64,000 nt of DNA from positions 1 to 64,000 of the forward strand of contig NZ_AYYW01000025.1 of assembly GCF_001434535.1 (NCBI RefSeq). Direction: 5' to 3'. The stretch is from Ligilactobacillus animalis KCTC 3501 = DSM 20602. GTDB taxonomy: Bacteria > Bacillota > Bacilli > Lactobacillales > Lactobacillaceae. Position numbers and translations under genes: made by a program. A model generated the notes under the pieces. It made no database searches. It saw nothing but the letters and a program-made list of their open reading frames with translations, and was not told the DNA's origin. Shown one piece after another: positions 8,773-16,913 of the stretch (positions are counted from its first letter, which is position 1; the number at the start of each line of letters is the position of its first letter).

Positions 8773-9414
8773 CTAAGCTGTAAAAAGCTTAGCCCCCTTT
8801 TCAAAATCAAAAGCTGTCTTAGCTTCAAATTCAGCGGGATCAAGAACTAAGATACCACGCTTTTTAGGAGCGTTAGGCAATTCAAGCTCACGGGCTGCAC
8901 AAACCATCCCATAGCTATCTACGCCTCGCAATTTACCAGGCCAGATCATTGCACCATTTGGCATCATCGCACCAACCTTAGCAACGACCACATTTTGACC
9001 TGCTTCAATATTAGGCGCACCGCATACGATCTGTAACGTTTGATCATTATCAACTTCGATCTTAGCGATATGCAAATGATCTGAATCTGGATGTTCTGTC
9101 AATTCAGCTACATAGCCCACCACAAATTTAGGTTCATCATCAACGACCAATTCAGGTTCAAAACCAGCTGCCTGTAAAGCTTGATTCAAAGCTTCCACTT
9201 GAGCTTGATCCAAGAAAACTTGACCTTTAACAGCTAGATCACCCAAGATCTCACTGACATCAAAAAAGTTAAACCCTAAAGTTTCATTATTTTCGGTATT
9301 AAAAATACGAACGATCCGTCCTTTTTGTTCAGTTGCTTGCGCTGCTGCTTCAGGGCGCACCATCGTCAATAAAACATCCCCCATTTGGGTCGGATTATAG
9401 CTAGCAATTAACAT
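8773..9414 (-). CDS. ytpR: YtpR family tRNA-binding domain protein
   Basis: The 213-residue protein has an N-terminal DUF4479-type region and, from about residue 100, an EMAP/PheT-like tRNA-binding OB fold (VGYVAELTEHPDSDHLHIAKIEVD, then QIVCGAPNIEAGQNVVVAKVGAMMPNG). It resembles the N-terminal part of the phenylalanyl-tRNA synthetase beta chain without the synthetase domains. Its biological role is unsettled. The ATG at 9414 has AAAGGAAG nine bases upstream. It is 20 bases downstream of the thioredoxin-like gene, as in the Bacillus ytp cluster. Confidence 0.93.
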   Translation of the reverse strand: MLIASYNPTQMGDVLLTMVRPEAAAQATEQKGRIVRIFNTENNETLGFNFFDVSEILGDLAVKGQVFLDQAQVEALNQALQAAGFEPELVVDDEPKFVVGYVAELTEHPDSDHLHIAKIEVDNDQTLQIVCGAPNIEAGQNVVVAKVGAMMPNGAMIWPGKLRGVDSYGMVCAARELELPNAPKKRGILVLDPAEFEAKTAFDFEKGAKLFTA

Positions 9415-9434
9415 TATTTGATACTTCCTTTGTT

Positions 9435-9752
9435 TTAGATATTGTTCAAGAAGTCTTCTACTTCTTTTTTCGTCTTACGATCTTTATTCACAAAACGAGC
9501 TTTTTCTTTACCATCTTCATACACGACAAAACTTGGGATCCCCATGATCATCATTTCTTGGCAAAGGTCGATGTTTTCATCCCGATCGACTAAGATAAAT
9601 TCGAATTGTGAAAATTCGGCTTCGATCTCAGGCATTGCTGGTTTGATAAAACGGCAATCTGGGCACCAGTCAGCGGTAAAGAATAATACGTACTTTCCTG
9701 TGCTCAACTTTTCTTCTAATGTTTTTTTATCCATCTTTGCTAATTTTTCCAT
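9435..9752 (-). CDS. ytpP: thioredoxin-like protein, YtpP type
   Basis: A 105-residue single thioredoxin domain with the active-site motif FFTADWCPDCRFIKP (CPDC in place of the classical CGPC) and the cis-proline stretch MGIPSFVVYEDG. No signal peptide is present, so it is predicted to be a cytoplasmic disulfide oxidoreductase. GGAGG lies eight bases before the ATG at 9752, which rules out the TTG at 9767 that would put the ribosome binding site inside the gene. Its partner is not evident. Confidence 0.92.
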   Translation of the reverse strand: MEKLAKMDKKTLEEKLSTGKYVLFFTADWCPDCRFIKPAMPEIEAEFSQFEFILVDRDENIDLCQEMMIMGIPSFVVYEDGKEKARFVNKDRKTKKEVEDFLNNI

Positions 9753-9828
9753 CTTAAATACCTCCAAGATAAATTACTTACTTTTTGTATATTATAACTT
9801 ATCCTCTTGGCTTTTAAAATTTTTTTGC

Positions 9829-10473
9829 CTAAGCTTTGAAATGAGCTTCGAGTTTATAGATCGGTTGGCCTTTTTGACTGAATTTTTCTTCATATTCAGT
9901 CATCACGTTATCTTCAACATCCGGTGTCTGATGAAGATCTAACCACACCTGATCAAATACCATCCCATAATTGTTCAAACTCGTCAATGAATATTCGAAC
10001 AAGCCACGGTTATCGGTCTTAAATTCAAGATGACCGTCTACTTGCATCACTTCTTCATATTGAGCTAAAAAGCTCTTATAGGTCAAGCGCCGTTTTTCAT
10101 TCCGGTTTTTAGGCCATGGATCAGAAAAATTCAAATAGATCCCGCTAACTTCATTTGGTTCGAAGAATTCTGTCAAACCACTGCCATTAGCACATACCAA
10201 CTGGAGATTAGGTAATTTAGCCTCGAGCTGTTTTTTCAAGGCGATCCCTGTAGCAACTGTCTGCATTTCAAGACCGATAAAATTACGTTCAGGATATTTC
10301 TTGGCCATCTCAACGATAAAACGACCCTTTCCCATCCCAATCTCGATATATAGTGGTTGTTCTTTCTCAAAACGACTTTGCCAATTACCACGTAAAGCTG
10401 CCGGATCAGTCACGACATATTGTGGGTTTTCTTGGATCAAGGGCTTAGCCCAAGGTTTATTTCGTAAACGCAT
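9829..10473 (-). CDS. trmB: tRNA (guanine-N7-)-methyltransferase TrmB
   Basis: TrmB methylates N7 of G46 in the variable loop of tRNA using S-adenosylmethionine. The 214-residue protein shows the SAM-binding [15 protein letters not shown] motif, the FIGLEMQ segment, and the diagnostic [17 protein letters not shown] motif. The C-terminal [17 protein letters not shown] is also typical. The ATG at 10473 is the only in-frame start because a TAG lies four codons upstream. The best Shine-Dalgarno sequence (AAAGGAAG) is about 30 bases away, separated from the ATG by a small hairpin. Confidence 0.97.
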   Translation of the reverse strand: MRLRNKPWAKPLIQENPQYVVTDPAALRGNWQSRFEKEQPLYIEIGMGKGRFIVEMAKKYPERNFIGLEMQTVATGIALKKQLEAKLPNLQLVCANGSGLTEFFEPNEVSGIYLNFSDPWPKNRNEKRRLTYKSFLAQYEEVMQVDGHLEFKTDNRGLFEYSLTSLNNYGMVFDQVWLDLHQTPDVEDNVMTEYEEKFSQKGQPIYKLEAHFKA

Positions 10474-10482
10474 GATAATTTG

Positions 10483-10501
10483 CTATGTAGTTAATACATA
10501 G
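10483..10501 (-). promoter_or_regulatory. hairpin between Shine-Dalgarno and start codon of trmB
   Basis: The seven-base arms CTATGTA and TACATAG with a five-base loop lie between AAAGGAAG and the trmB ATG. Folding the hairpin away would reduce the spacing to about ten bases. The same stretch also holds a two-codon ORF (ATG TAT TAA) placed just after the Shine-Dalgarno sequence, so reinitiation is another possibility. Confidence 0.4.
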
Positions 10502-10527
10502 ACTTCCTTTCAACTAAAATTCACTAA

Positions 10528-10562
10528 ATAAGGGACAAAAGGTTTTTGATGCCTTTTATCCC
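10528..10562 (-). terminator. probable hairpin terminator after the ytmP-like gene
   Basis: An 11-base stem (10532-10542 with 10552-10562) closes a nine-base loop. On the minus strand it is followed by TTATTTAG rather than a clean T-run, so termination may be partial and trmB may receive readthrough. Confidence 0.5.
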
Positions 10563-10569
10563 CATCAAT

Positions 10570-11364
10570 TTAAATATAATTTTGCTTCTTGATTACTTGA
10601 TTAAGCTTGATAATGTCTTGGTTCATTTCATGGAAATGACCACGCTGATAGTTGTGTTTGATAACCAACAAAAGATTCATGACCGCATACCAATAAATGC
10701 GCTTCATCATATCCGGTGACGGTTCTTTTTTTGCATATCGCGTCAACCATTGCTTCCAGTCTTTGCGTGGGACATATTGACACATTAACATACTAAGATC
10801 TAAAGCCGGGTCAGCCAATTTAACGGCTTCCCAATCGACTAGATATAGCTGTCCTGTCTCAGATAAGAGCCAGTTTTTATGATTTAAATCGCCATGACAT
10901 ACTTCGTAATTCGAGCGTTCAAGTTGCGGCTGGTTCGCCTTCAATCGCGACGTTGCTTCGGCCAATAGCGGATGCTGACGTAATTCAGAACTCAAGCCAT
11001 TAAAATATTGGGCTAACAGATCAGCCGGCGTATACGTTTTGCCTCCGACCCGTAATAGCATCTTTTTTAAAAGCTTAGAGCCATGCATCCGAGCTAGTAA
11101 TTCCGAGACCTGGAGCGAACACATCTCTTCGCGTTTTAGCGAACGGCCATTCAACCACTCTTGAGCGGTCAGGGTATCACCTGAGACCGTCCGCTTTGAC
11201 CAGATCAAGCGGGGAACGATCTCTTCTAATGAAAGGGCCGCTAAAAACGGCGAAGTGTTACGCTTGATGAAGATACGTTCATCGTTATTCACCGCCATAT
11301 AAGCAGTGCCAGTGTCGCCATCGATCGGTAAGATCTCCCAGCCATGTTCCAAATTGAAATCCAT
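10570..11364 (-). CDS. ytmP: phosphotransferase family protein, YtmP-like (choline kinase fold)
   Basis: The 264-residue protein has an aminoglycoside phosphotransferase / choline kinase fold. CHGDLNHKNWLL is the catalytic Brenner motif (HxDxxxxN) and LVDWEAVKLADPALDL is the metal-binding motif. The substrate is unknown; Bacillus YtmP beside trmB is the closest context match. The ATG at 11364 has AAAGGAG upstream. It lies 63 bases downstream of ecsB on the same strand. Confidence 0.85.
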   Translation of the reverse strand: MDFNLEHGWEILPIDGDTGTAYMAVNNDERIFIKRNTSPFLAALSLEEIVPRLIWSKRTVSGDTLTAQEWLNGRSLKREEMCSLQVSELLARMHGSKLLKKMLLRVGGKTYTPADLLAQYFNGLSSELRQHPLLAEATSRLKANQPQLERSNYEVCHGDLNHKNWLLSETGQLYLVDWEAVKLADPALDLSMLMCQYVPRKDWKQWLTRYAKKEPSPDMMKRIYWYAVMNLLLVIKHNYQRGHFHEMNQDIIKLNQVIKKQNYI

Positions 11365-11427
11365 CTGGGGCTCTCCTTTTGAAAATATCGATAACTAAAA
11401 TAAGTCTACAAAGAACTAGGCTCAGTG

Positions 11428-12642
11428 TCAAGCTCTTTTTGCTAAGCGCCCCTTAAGATAAGGCCGAGTCAACAATGCGACCTCAAGCACTAAAACGCCT
11501 AAGAATTCGAGACTAAATAAACTATTTTGCAACTGGATCCAACTAACTAAAGTAAAGATCACCGCGAGCGTAAACAGTAATTGCCCGAGCATCTTTTGAA
11601 ATGCCCTTTGTTTACCGGTTGGATCCAACGGATAGATGTGCATAAAAACTACTTCATCATAGTGGTGATACAAAGAAAACAATTGGAACCCAAGTAAATA
11701 GATGAACAATACCGCTAAAGCCAAGGCTAGCCACGGTTCAGTGATGAAATACAAGATAACAGCCCCCAACACCGTTAACCGTAGGACTAGGCCACTGGTT
11801 TCACCATTACGGACCAAGGCCCGCCAATAAAGGTAAGTAAAACTTCCATTAGGCTTAGCTTGCGGTAACAGGCGATCTAAGTAGCGACGCCGTTTAGCTG
11901 CGACCTGCAGATTAGGTACATCGGTAAAGAGCGCAAAGAAACGGTATAACTGCAACATTCTTGCATTTTCAGTCCGGATCGCCCCTTCCCAGTCAAATAC
12001 AGCTTGGGTCGTAAGAGCTTTTTTTGATCGATCAACATACCCCGTCAAAAGTGCGGCCACTAATAACAGGTATAACGGATCCAAATAAAGACTTGTCCCT
12101 AATAAAAGGCCACAAAAACCAATATCTAAGAACCATTTCCAACGTCCACTGGCAAATTGTGCTTGATAAAGTCCTAATAGTTGCCGATCCAGTTGTAAAT
12201 ATTTCAATACTAACAACAACAGCCATAAAAAGATGAGCTGGACCGCGGTCAATTTAGCCGCAACAAGTAAAAATGGAGCTAAGGCCAACATCACTAACGT
12301 ATCGAACACCCAAGCAAAAACTAACGATGCCCGTAAAGCTTTTTGTAAATACTGTCCCATTTCAGCTTGGCGGGGTGAAATAAATACGATATCAGCCGGT
12401 TTTAACAGCGTTGCTAGCCGTCCTACTTGTAAACTTATGACTAAAATAAGTAACACCAACGGTTTAGCATACCAGAGCTCTTCTTGGGTCGGAAGAGCTT
12501 TGATATAATTTGAATAGCCCAAAGCCAAGCCACCTAAGATGAAAAGCAACGCTAAGATGAAGTGATCATTTAATACATAGCGTAAATACTTAAACATCTG
12601 CTTTTGATGAGTTTTTTGACGTGTTTTCCACAGATCAAGCAT
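11428..12642 (-). CDS. ecsB: ABC transporter permease EcsB
   Basis: A 404-residue, highly hydrophobic protein with multiple predicted membrane helices and no enzymatic motifs, matching EcsB in length and position directly after EcsA. The Ecs exporter in Bacillus affects protein secretion and intramembrane proteolysis; its substrate is unclear. The ATG at 12642 follows AGGTGAAAAGC and overlaps the end of ecsA by eight bases, indicating coupled translation. A GTG at 12651 is possible but less well placed. Confidence 0.9.
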   Translation of the reverse strand: MLDLWKTRQKTHQKQMFKYLRYVLNDHFILALLFILGGLALGYSNYIKALPTQEELWYAKPLVLLILVISLQVGRLATLLKPADIVFISPRQAEMGQYLQKALRASLVFAWVFDTLVMLALAPFLLVAAKLTAVQLIFLWLLLLVLKYLQLDRQLLGLYQAQFASGRWKWFLDIGFCGLLLGTSLYLDPLYLLLVAALLTGYVDRSKKALTTQAVFDWEGAIRTENARMLQLYRFFALFTDVPNLQVAAKRRRYLDRLLPQAKPNGSFTYLYWRALVRNGETSGLVLRLTVLGAVILYFITEPWLALALAVLFIYLLGFQLFSLYHHYDEVVFMHIYPLDPTGKQRAFQKMLGQLLFTLAVIFTLVSWIQLQNSLFSLEFLGVLVLEVALLTRPYLKGRLAKRA

Positions 12643-13375
12643 GCTTTTCACCTGCCCCTGTGAGCTTGAGATAGATCGTTGCTAAAGAAGCCGTTTCATC
12701 GCCAAACTGCGTCCGCAGACTTGCAAGATCACCCTTAGCCGTTACTTGACCTTGATCGATCATTACAAAGCGATCACAGTATTCTTGAGCTGTACTCAAA
12801 ACATGTGTCGACATCAAAACGGCTGCTCCAGCTTGCTTTTTTTGATCGATCAAGTCCAAGAGATCTTGGGTCGCTAAAGGATCAAGTCCCAAAAACGGTT
12901 CGTCGATGATATAAAGTTTGGCTTCAGTTATAAAAGCACAAACGATCATCACCTTTTGCTTCATCCCCTTAGAAAAATTAGCGGGAAACCAATCCAATTT
13001 ATTTTCTAATCTAAAGAGCTCGAGTAATTTCTGGGCACGTTGCCAAGCACTCTTAGCTTCTAACCCGTAAGCCATGATCGTTAGCTCGATATGCTCACGT
13101 AAGGTCAATTCTTCATATAAGATCGGAGTTTCAGGAATATAAGCCATTTTTTGCTTATATGCTTTAGGATCTGTTTTTAGAGTCACACCCTCTAAAGTTA
13201 TCGTCCCTTTCTGTGGTCGTAATAAACCAATAATGTGCTTGATGGTCGTGGATTTACCAGCCCCATTCAAGCCGATCAAGCCGACTAATTCACCGGCTTT
13301 GACCTCAAATGAAACATCTTTTAGAACTGGAACACGTGAATAACCACCGACTAAATTTTCAACTTCTAATGTCAT
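12635..13375 (-). CDS. ecsA: ABC transporter ATP-binding protein EcsA
   Basis: A 246-residue ABC ATPase. Walker A is GLNGAGKST near residue 38, the signature region reads FSKGMKQKVMIVCAF, and Walker B is KLYIIDEPFLGLDP, followed by the switch histidine in LMSTHVLSTAQE. With the overlapping permease EcsB it forms a membrane exporter. In Bacillus ecsA is divergent from hit; here one acetyltransferase gene lies in between. AGTAGG precedes the ATG at 13375. Confidence 0.95.
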   Translation of the reverse strand: MTLEVENLVGGYSRVPVLKDVSFEVKAGELVGLIGLNGAGKSTTIKHIIGLLRPQKGTITLEGVTLKTDPKAYKQKMAYIPETPILYEELTLREHIELTIMAYGLEAKSAWQRAQKLLELFRLENKLDWFPANFSKGMKQKVMIVCAFITEAKLYIIDEPFLGLDPLATQDLLDLIDQKKQAGAAVLMSTHVLSTAQEYCDRFVMIDQGQVTAKGDLASLRTQFGDETASLATIYLKLTGAGEKHA

Positions 13376-13393
13376 CTAAATTACCTACTTTAT

Positions 13394-13990
13394 CTAAATT
13401 TCAGCGGGATCATAACCCGTTTTATCGGCTGCTGTGATCTTACGTGCGACCTGGCACGGAACTCCGTATGCGACGACATCAGCGGGAATATAATGTGTGA
13501 CCATACTCCCCGCACCGATCACAGTATTATCGCCGATCGTGACTCCCTGATCGATATGCACGCCCGCGCCGATCCAAACATTATTACCGATCGTCACTGG
13601 CTTAGCCCGACAGCCACCCAGTTGGCGCTCAGTTTTATCAATTGCATGATCAGCTGTATAAATACCTACCCGGGGACCAAATAAAACATTGTCCCCGATC
13701 GTGATCTTAGCCCCATCAAGCATGATACAATCAAAATTCGCAAAAAAATTATCACCGATCGAGATATTCTTACCAAACTCGCAGCGAAAAGTCGGTTCAA
13801 AATGGACATTTTTACCGATCTTGCCTAAAATTTTTGCTAACAAAGCTTCGCGTTTGGCAGGACTTTGAGAGTAGCTTTGATCATATGCCGTCGTTAAGGC
13901 CATAGTCCTTTGACGCGCTTGCATCAGCTCAGGGTCTAGATCATTATACATCATACCGTTTTGCATCCTATACGTTTGTTTGCCCAACAT
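13394..13990 (-). CDS. sugar O-acetyltransferase, maltose/galactoside acetyltransferase type
   Basis: The 198-residue protein has an N-terminal helical Mac domain (MLGKQTYRMQNGMMYNDLDPEL) and hexapeptide repeats forming a left-handed beta helix, ending in GAGSMVTHYIPADVVAYGVP. The HAIDKTERQ segment contains the likely catalytic histidine. The family transfers acetyl from acetyl-CoA to sugars; the natural acceptor here is unknown. The start at 13990 has GGAGG seven bases upstream, whereas the upstream ATG at 14020 has no site. It interrupts the usual divergent ecs/hit pair, 18 bases upstream of ecsA on the same strand. Confidence 0.92.
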   Translation of the reverse strand: MLGKQTYRMQNGMMYNDLDPELMQARQRTMALTTAYDQSYSQSPAKREALLAKILGKIGKNVHFEPTFRCEFGKNISIGDNFFANFDCIMLDGAKITIGDNVLFGPRVGIYTADHAIDKTERQLGGCRAKPVTIGNNVWIGAGVHIDQGVTIGDNTVIGAGSMVTHYIPADVVAYGVPCQVARKITAADKTGYDPAEI

Positions 13991-14093
13991 GCTCTTCCCT
14001 CCATTATTTCCTTTTAACATTTAGTTTACAACAATTAGGCTCAGATAGTGTATACTAAAAACAGATTTAAAATTTTTGAAAGAAGGTTTTTAT

Positions 14094-14522
14094 ATGACAG
14101 ACTGTATCTTTTGCAAAATCATCGCCGGAGAGATCCCAAGTGTGACCGTCTATGAAGACGATAAAGTCAAAGCCTTTTTAGATATCTCACAAGCAACCCC
14201 AGGTCACACATTGGTCGTGCCTAAAAAGCACGTTGCTGACCTCTTTGAATACGACGAACAATTAGCTAGTGATGTTTTTAGTCGTTTGCCTAAGATCGCG
14301 CGTGCAGTCAAAGCATCGGATCCAACGATCAAGGGGCTAAACATCGTCAACAACAACGGTGAAGTCGCTTATCAAACGGTCTTTCATTCACACATCCATC
14401 TCTTACCACGCTACAGCAATGAAGATGGTTTTGGAATGACCTTTGCCGATAATTCTGCCGACTACACACCAGAAAAATTACAAGTGATCGCAAATAAGAT
14501 CGCAGAGCAGATAAAGGACTGA
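14094..14522 (+). CDS. hit: HIT family protein
   Basis: A 142-residue histidine-triad nucleotide-binding protein. CIFCKIIAGEIP is the zinc-binding N-terminus, and FHSHIHLLPRY carries the HxHxH triad of the HIT family, which hydrolyses nucleotide phosphoramidates or related esters. It starts at the ATG at 14094 with GAAAGAAGG upstream; the TTG at 14076 overlaps that site. A TATACT box at 14051-14056 could be its -10 element. yhaH begins six bases after its stop, as in Bacillus. Confidence 0.95.
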   Translation: MTDCIFCKIIAGEIPSVTVYEDDKVKAFLDISQATPGHTLVVPKKHVADLFEYDEQLASDVFSRLPKIARAVKASDPTIKGLNIVNNNGEVAYQTVFHSHIHLLPRYSNEDGFGMTFADNSADYTPEKLQVIANKIAEQIKD

Positions 14523-14527
14523 AAAAA

Positions 14528-14833
14528 ATGAAAAAATTTTTGTGGACTTTGACCATTACTGGAGCTCTCGGCGCCTATGCTTATAGTAAGCGCGATGAGA
14601 TCTTAAAATATCTCACCAAAAAACTGATCGCTTTTGATCAAACTGTAGAGCAAACAACAGATTATCTTGCTAAAGTCGAAAAAGTCAAAGAAAATGCGGC
14701 TAAATTTTCCGCAGAACTCAAAGCTTCTGAGCCTGTGATCAACAGTTTGACCCAAGAGATCGAAAGCTATCGTGAACAAGTCGAACCTTTAGCCAAAGAG
14801 ATCCAAGCTAAACTGCCTCAGCAAAACGATTGA
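14528..14833 (+). CDS. small membrane-anchored coiled-coil protein, YhaH/YtxH-like
   Basis: The 101-residue protein has an N-terminal hydrophobic helix (about residues 4-20) and then a long charged helix rich in Lys, Glu and Ala, consistent with a coiled coil. It resembles YtxH-domain proteins such as YhaH, which occupies the same position between hit and prsA in Bacillus. Function is unknown. It follows hit by six bases and is probably in the same transcript. Confidence 0.7.
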   Translation: MKKFLWTLTITGALGAYAYSKRDEILKYLTKKLIAFDQTVEQTTDYLAKVEKVKENAAKFSAELKASEPVINSLTQEIESYREQVEPLAKEIQAKLPQQND

Positions 14834-14878
14834 TTTTCTTAAAAATTATTAAAACATTGATAATTTAGACGTGACTTG

Positions 14879-14887
14879 TGTTATATT
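14879..14887 (+). promoter_or_regulatory. extended -10 promoter candidate for prsA
   Basis: TG at 14879-14880, one base, then TATATT at 14882-14887 make an extended -10 element 36 bases before the prsA ATG. A weak TTGATA at 14858-14863 lies upstream at about 18 bases. prsA follows yhaH with an 89-base gap, which fits an independent promoter. Confidence 0.45.
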
Positions 14888-14922
14888 AGAATTATTAATT
14901 TTACGATTGGATGTGTAACATA

Positions 14923-15819
14923 ATGAAAAAATGGTTTGCCGCTTTAGCCGGCGTCTTGTTGACTTTCACCTTAGCAGCTTGTTCATCTAAAACAGTTGCA
15001 ACAACATCAGGTGGTAAGATCACTGAAAGCCAATACTACGACAGCATGAAGAAGACTACTTCAGGTAAGCAAGTCTTACAACAAATGATCTTAGATAAGA
15101 TCTTAGAAGGCAAGTATGGTGATAAGGTCACTGATAAAGCTGTTAACAAAGAATACAATAAGTATAAGAAACAATATGGTTCTTCTTTCTCAACTGTTTT
15201 AGCCCAAAATGGTATGACAGCTTCAGCATTTAAGAAGAGCATTCGTTCTAACTTATTGCTTCGTCAAGCTGTGATCGCTAATACTAAGATCACTAATGCT
15301 GACTTGAAGAAACAATGGAAGAGCTATGAACCAACGATCACAGTCGCACAGATCTTGGTATCTAAGAAAGAAGATGCTGATGCGATCATCGAAGAATTGA
15401 AAAAAGACGGCTCTTGGGATAACTTCAAGAAGTTAGCTAAGGAAAAATCGATCGATGAATCTACTAAGAATGATGGCGGTAAGTTACCTTCCTTCAATAA
15501 CATGGATACTTCCCTTGACAGTGACTTCAAGAAAGCTGCCTTTGCTTTGAAACAAGGTGAATTCTCACAAGAACCAGTTAAGACAAGCTATGGTTACCAT
15601 GTCATCTACAGCATCAAGAACCCTGGTAAGGGCAAGATGGCTGATCATACAAAAGAATTGAAAGATCAGATCATTGATGAAAAACTAAATGATTCAACAG
15701 CATTGCAAAAGATCATTGCTAAAGAATTCAAAGAAGGTAATGTAAAAATCAAAGATAGTGACTTGAAAGATGTCTTATCCGATTACATCTCTTCTTCATC
15801 TAGCTCAAGCTCAAAATAA
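14923..15819 (+). CDS. prsA: PrsA foldase lipoprotein (parvulin-type peptidyl-prolyl isomerase)
   Basis: PrsA is an extracytoplasmic foldase that helps secreted proteins fold outside the membrane. The N-terminus is a lipoprotein signal peptide with lipobox LAAC (cysteine 20), followed by a helical chaperone-like region. A PpiC/parvulin domain lies at about residues 135-230 ([17 protein letters not shown] ... SYGYHVIYS). The tail is Ser-rich. The ATG at 14923 is preferred over 14911 because it gives a standard lipoprotein signal. Length (298) is normal. Secreted pilins and the penicillin-binding protein in this window are plausible clients, which is inference. Confidence 0.96.
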   Translation: MKKWFAALAGVLLTFTLAACSSKTVATTSGGKITESQYYDSMKKTTSGKQVLQQMILDKILEGKYGDKVTDKAVNKEYNKYKKQYGSSFSTVLAQNGMTASAFKKSIRSNLLLRQAVIANTKITNADLKKQWKSYEPTITVAQILVSKKEDADAIIEELKKDGSWDNFKKLAKEKSIDESTKNDGGKLPSFNNMDTSLDSDFKKAAFALKQGEFSQEPVKTSYGYHVIYSIKNPGKGKMADHTKELKDQIIDEKLNDSTALQKIIAKEFKEGNVKIKDSDLKDVLSDYISSSSSSSSK

Positions 15820-15833
15820 GCTTTGAACTTTCA

Positions 15834-15866
15834 AAGGCTACCTACATTTCGTGGGTAGCCTTTTTT
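15834..15866 (+). terminator. intrinsic terminator of prsA
   Basis: The arms GGCTACC (15836-15842) and GGTAGCC (15854-15860) are followed by six T. Confidence 0.85.
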
Positions 15867-15871
15867 AGTAT

Positions 15872-15897
15872 AAAAAAAGAAGCCTGACACAGCTTCT
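15872..15897 (-). terminator. intrinsic terminator of rnhA
   Basis: The arms GAAGC (15879-15883) and GCTTC (15892-15896), extended by flanking A/T pairs, are followed on the minus strand by seven T, directly after the rnhA stop. Confidence 0.7.
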
Positions 15898-15904
15898 TTT
15901 ACGT

Positions 15905-16504
15905 TCAAATCGCTATCCCTGCAGCTTGTTTAGCTAGTTGATCGGCCCGTTCGTTGAATTTTACTCCAGTATGAGCCGAGATCTTTTGAAAATGGACCTG
16001 CAATCCATCTTTAGTGGTAACTTGCTTAACAAACGCAGCATAACGTTTGGTAATATCTTGTTTAGCCTGCCAAGAACCATCGGCCCAGCTAGCGATCCCT
16101 TGATAGTCATGACAGATCGTGACTTCCTTCATTCCCAGTGATAGTGCATACTTTAGGGCGTAGATCGTAGCCAACAATTCGCCGCCAACATTGCGTAACC
16201 GCAAGATCTCAGCATACTTATCATCCCGGATCGTTTGTTCATGGACACTTTTGTCATCTTTTACCATTACAAAAGCGCCCCCTACGATCGTCTCATCCGC
16301 ATTAAAACTACCATCGACGAAAATACTTTCGCTTGGTAAACTTGCAGTTGGACTTTGCCCCGCTAAAAATGCCTTGGCTTCCGCTTCAGTTGCAAATCCC
16401 TTGAATACAGGTGCTTTGACTTTTTTTAGTGCAGTTTGGCATTCAGCCCAAGTGCGATAGATCTTACCCGTGTTTTTTATTGCATAAAAATGTTTTTTTG
16501 CCAT
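15905..16504 (-). CDS. rnhA: ribonuclease HI with N-terminal viroplasmin-type domain
   Basis: The 199-residue protein starts with a small RNA:DNA hybrid-binding domain (HFYAIKNTGKIYRTWAECQTAL ... GFATEAEAKAFL), followed by an RNase H fold with acidic residues in IFVDGSFN, the ELLATIYALKYAL glutamate, CHDYQGIASW aspartate and the final NERADQLAKQAA aspartate. It cleaves the RNA strand of RNA-DNA hybrids. GAGG precedes the ATG at 16504. It is convergent with prsA. Confidence 0.93.
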   Translation of the reverse strand: MAKKHFYAIKNTGKIYRTWAECQTALKKVKAPVFKGFATEAEAKAFLAGQSPTASLPSESIFVDGSFNADETIVGGAFVMVKDDKSVHEQTIRDDKYAEILRLRNVGGELLATIYALKYALSLGMKEVTICHDYQGIASWADGSWQAKQDITKRYAAFVKQVTTKDGLQVHFQKISAHTGVKFNERADQLAKQAAGIAI

Positions 16505-16510
16505 ATGACC

Positions 16511-16908
16511 TCATTGATCTTTCTCATCTATTTTATAGTGTAATTTTTCAATTTCATAGTTTAGTACATGACTTTCAAAATTATCTAACTTGTAATTTAA
16601 ATAATTCAAAGTTTTTTCGATCTCGCGCTTTTGTTGTTCCAATTTATCACGTTGTTCAACAAGTAATTGTTTTTGGGCAGCACGTGTATCAGTTTTTAAG
16701 CGATATAGCTCAACAAATTCAACTAGCGCCTCGATCGATACCCCAGCTTTGCGCATGACCTGAATAAAGAAGACCCATACTCTCCATAGTCACGATAACC
16801 ACTCTCATTACGTGGGATCTCAGGAAGTAATCCCGATCTTTCCCAATAACGCAAAGTTTCTTTAGTGATGTCAAATTTTTCACTGACCTGTGCGTGATCA
16901 GCCTCCAA
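16511..16908 (-). pseudogene. frameshifted MerR family regulator
   Basis: Two reading frames together make one MerR protein. The first (from TTG 16908) gives the DNA-binding helix-turn-helix and wing, VSEKFDITKETLRYWERSGLL, then GYRDYGEY. The second (to 16511) continues with WVFFIQVMRKAGVSIEALVEFVELY and a coiled-coil dimerisation helix. At about 16785-16792 the DL-x residues normally found between the halves are missing. A deletion of about ten bases explains both the loss and the frameshift. The first frame ends after 61 residues and the second lacks a DNA-binding domain, so no functional product is expected. The remnant lies six bases downstream of yhaM. Confidence 0.8.
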
Positions 16909-16913
16909 GGCAA

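Noticed and set aside
9442-9942. 166-codon plus-strand frame opposite the thioredoxin-like and trmB genes
   Set aside because: It is antisense to two clearly recognisable proteins and its translation shows no domain.
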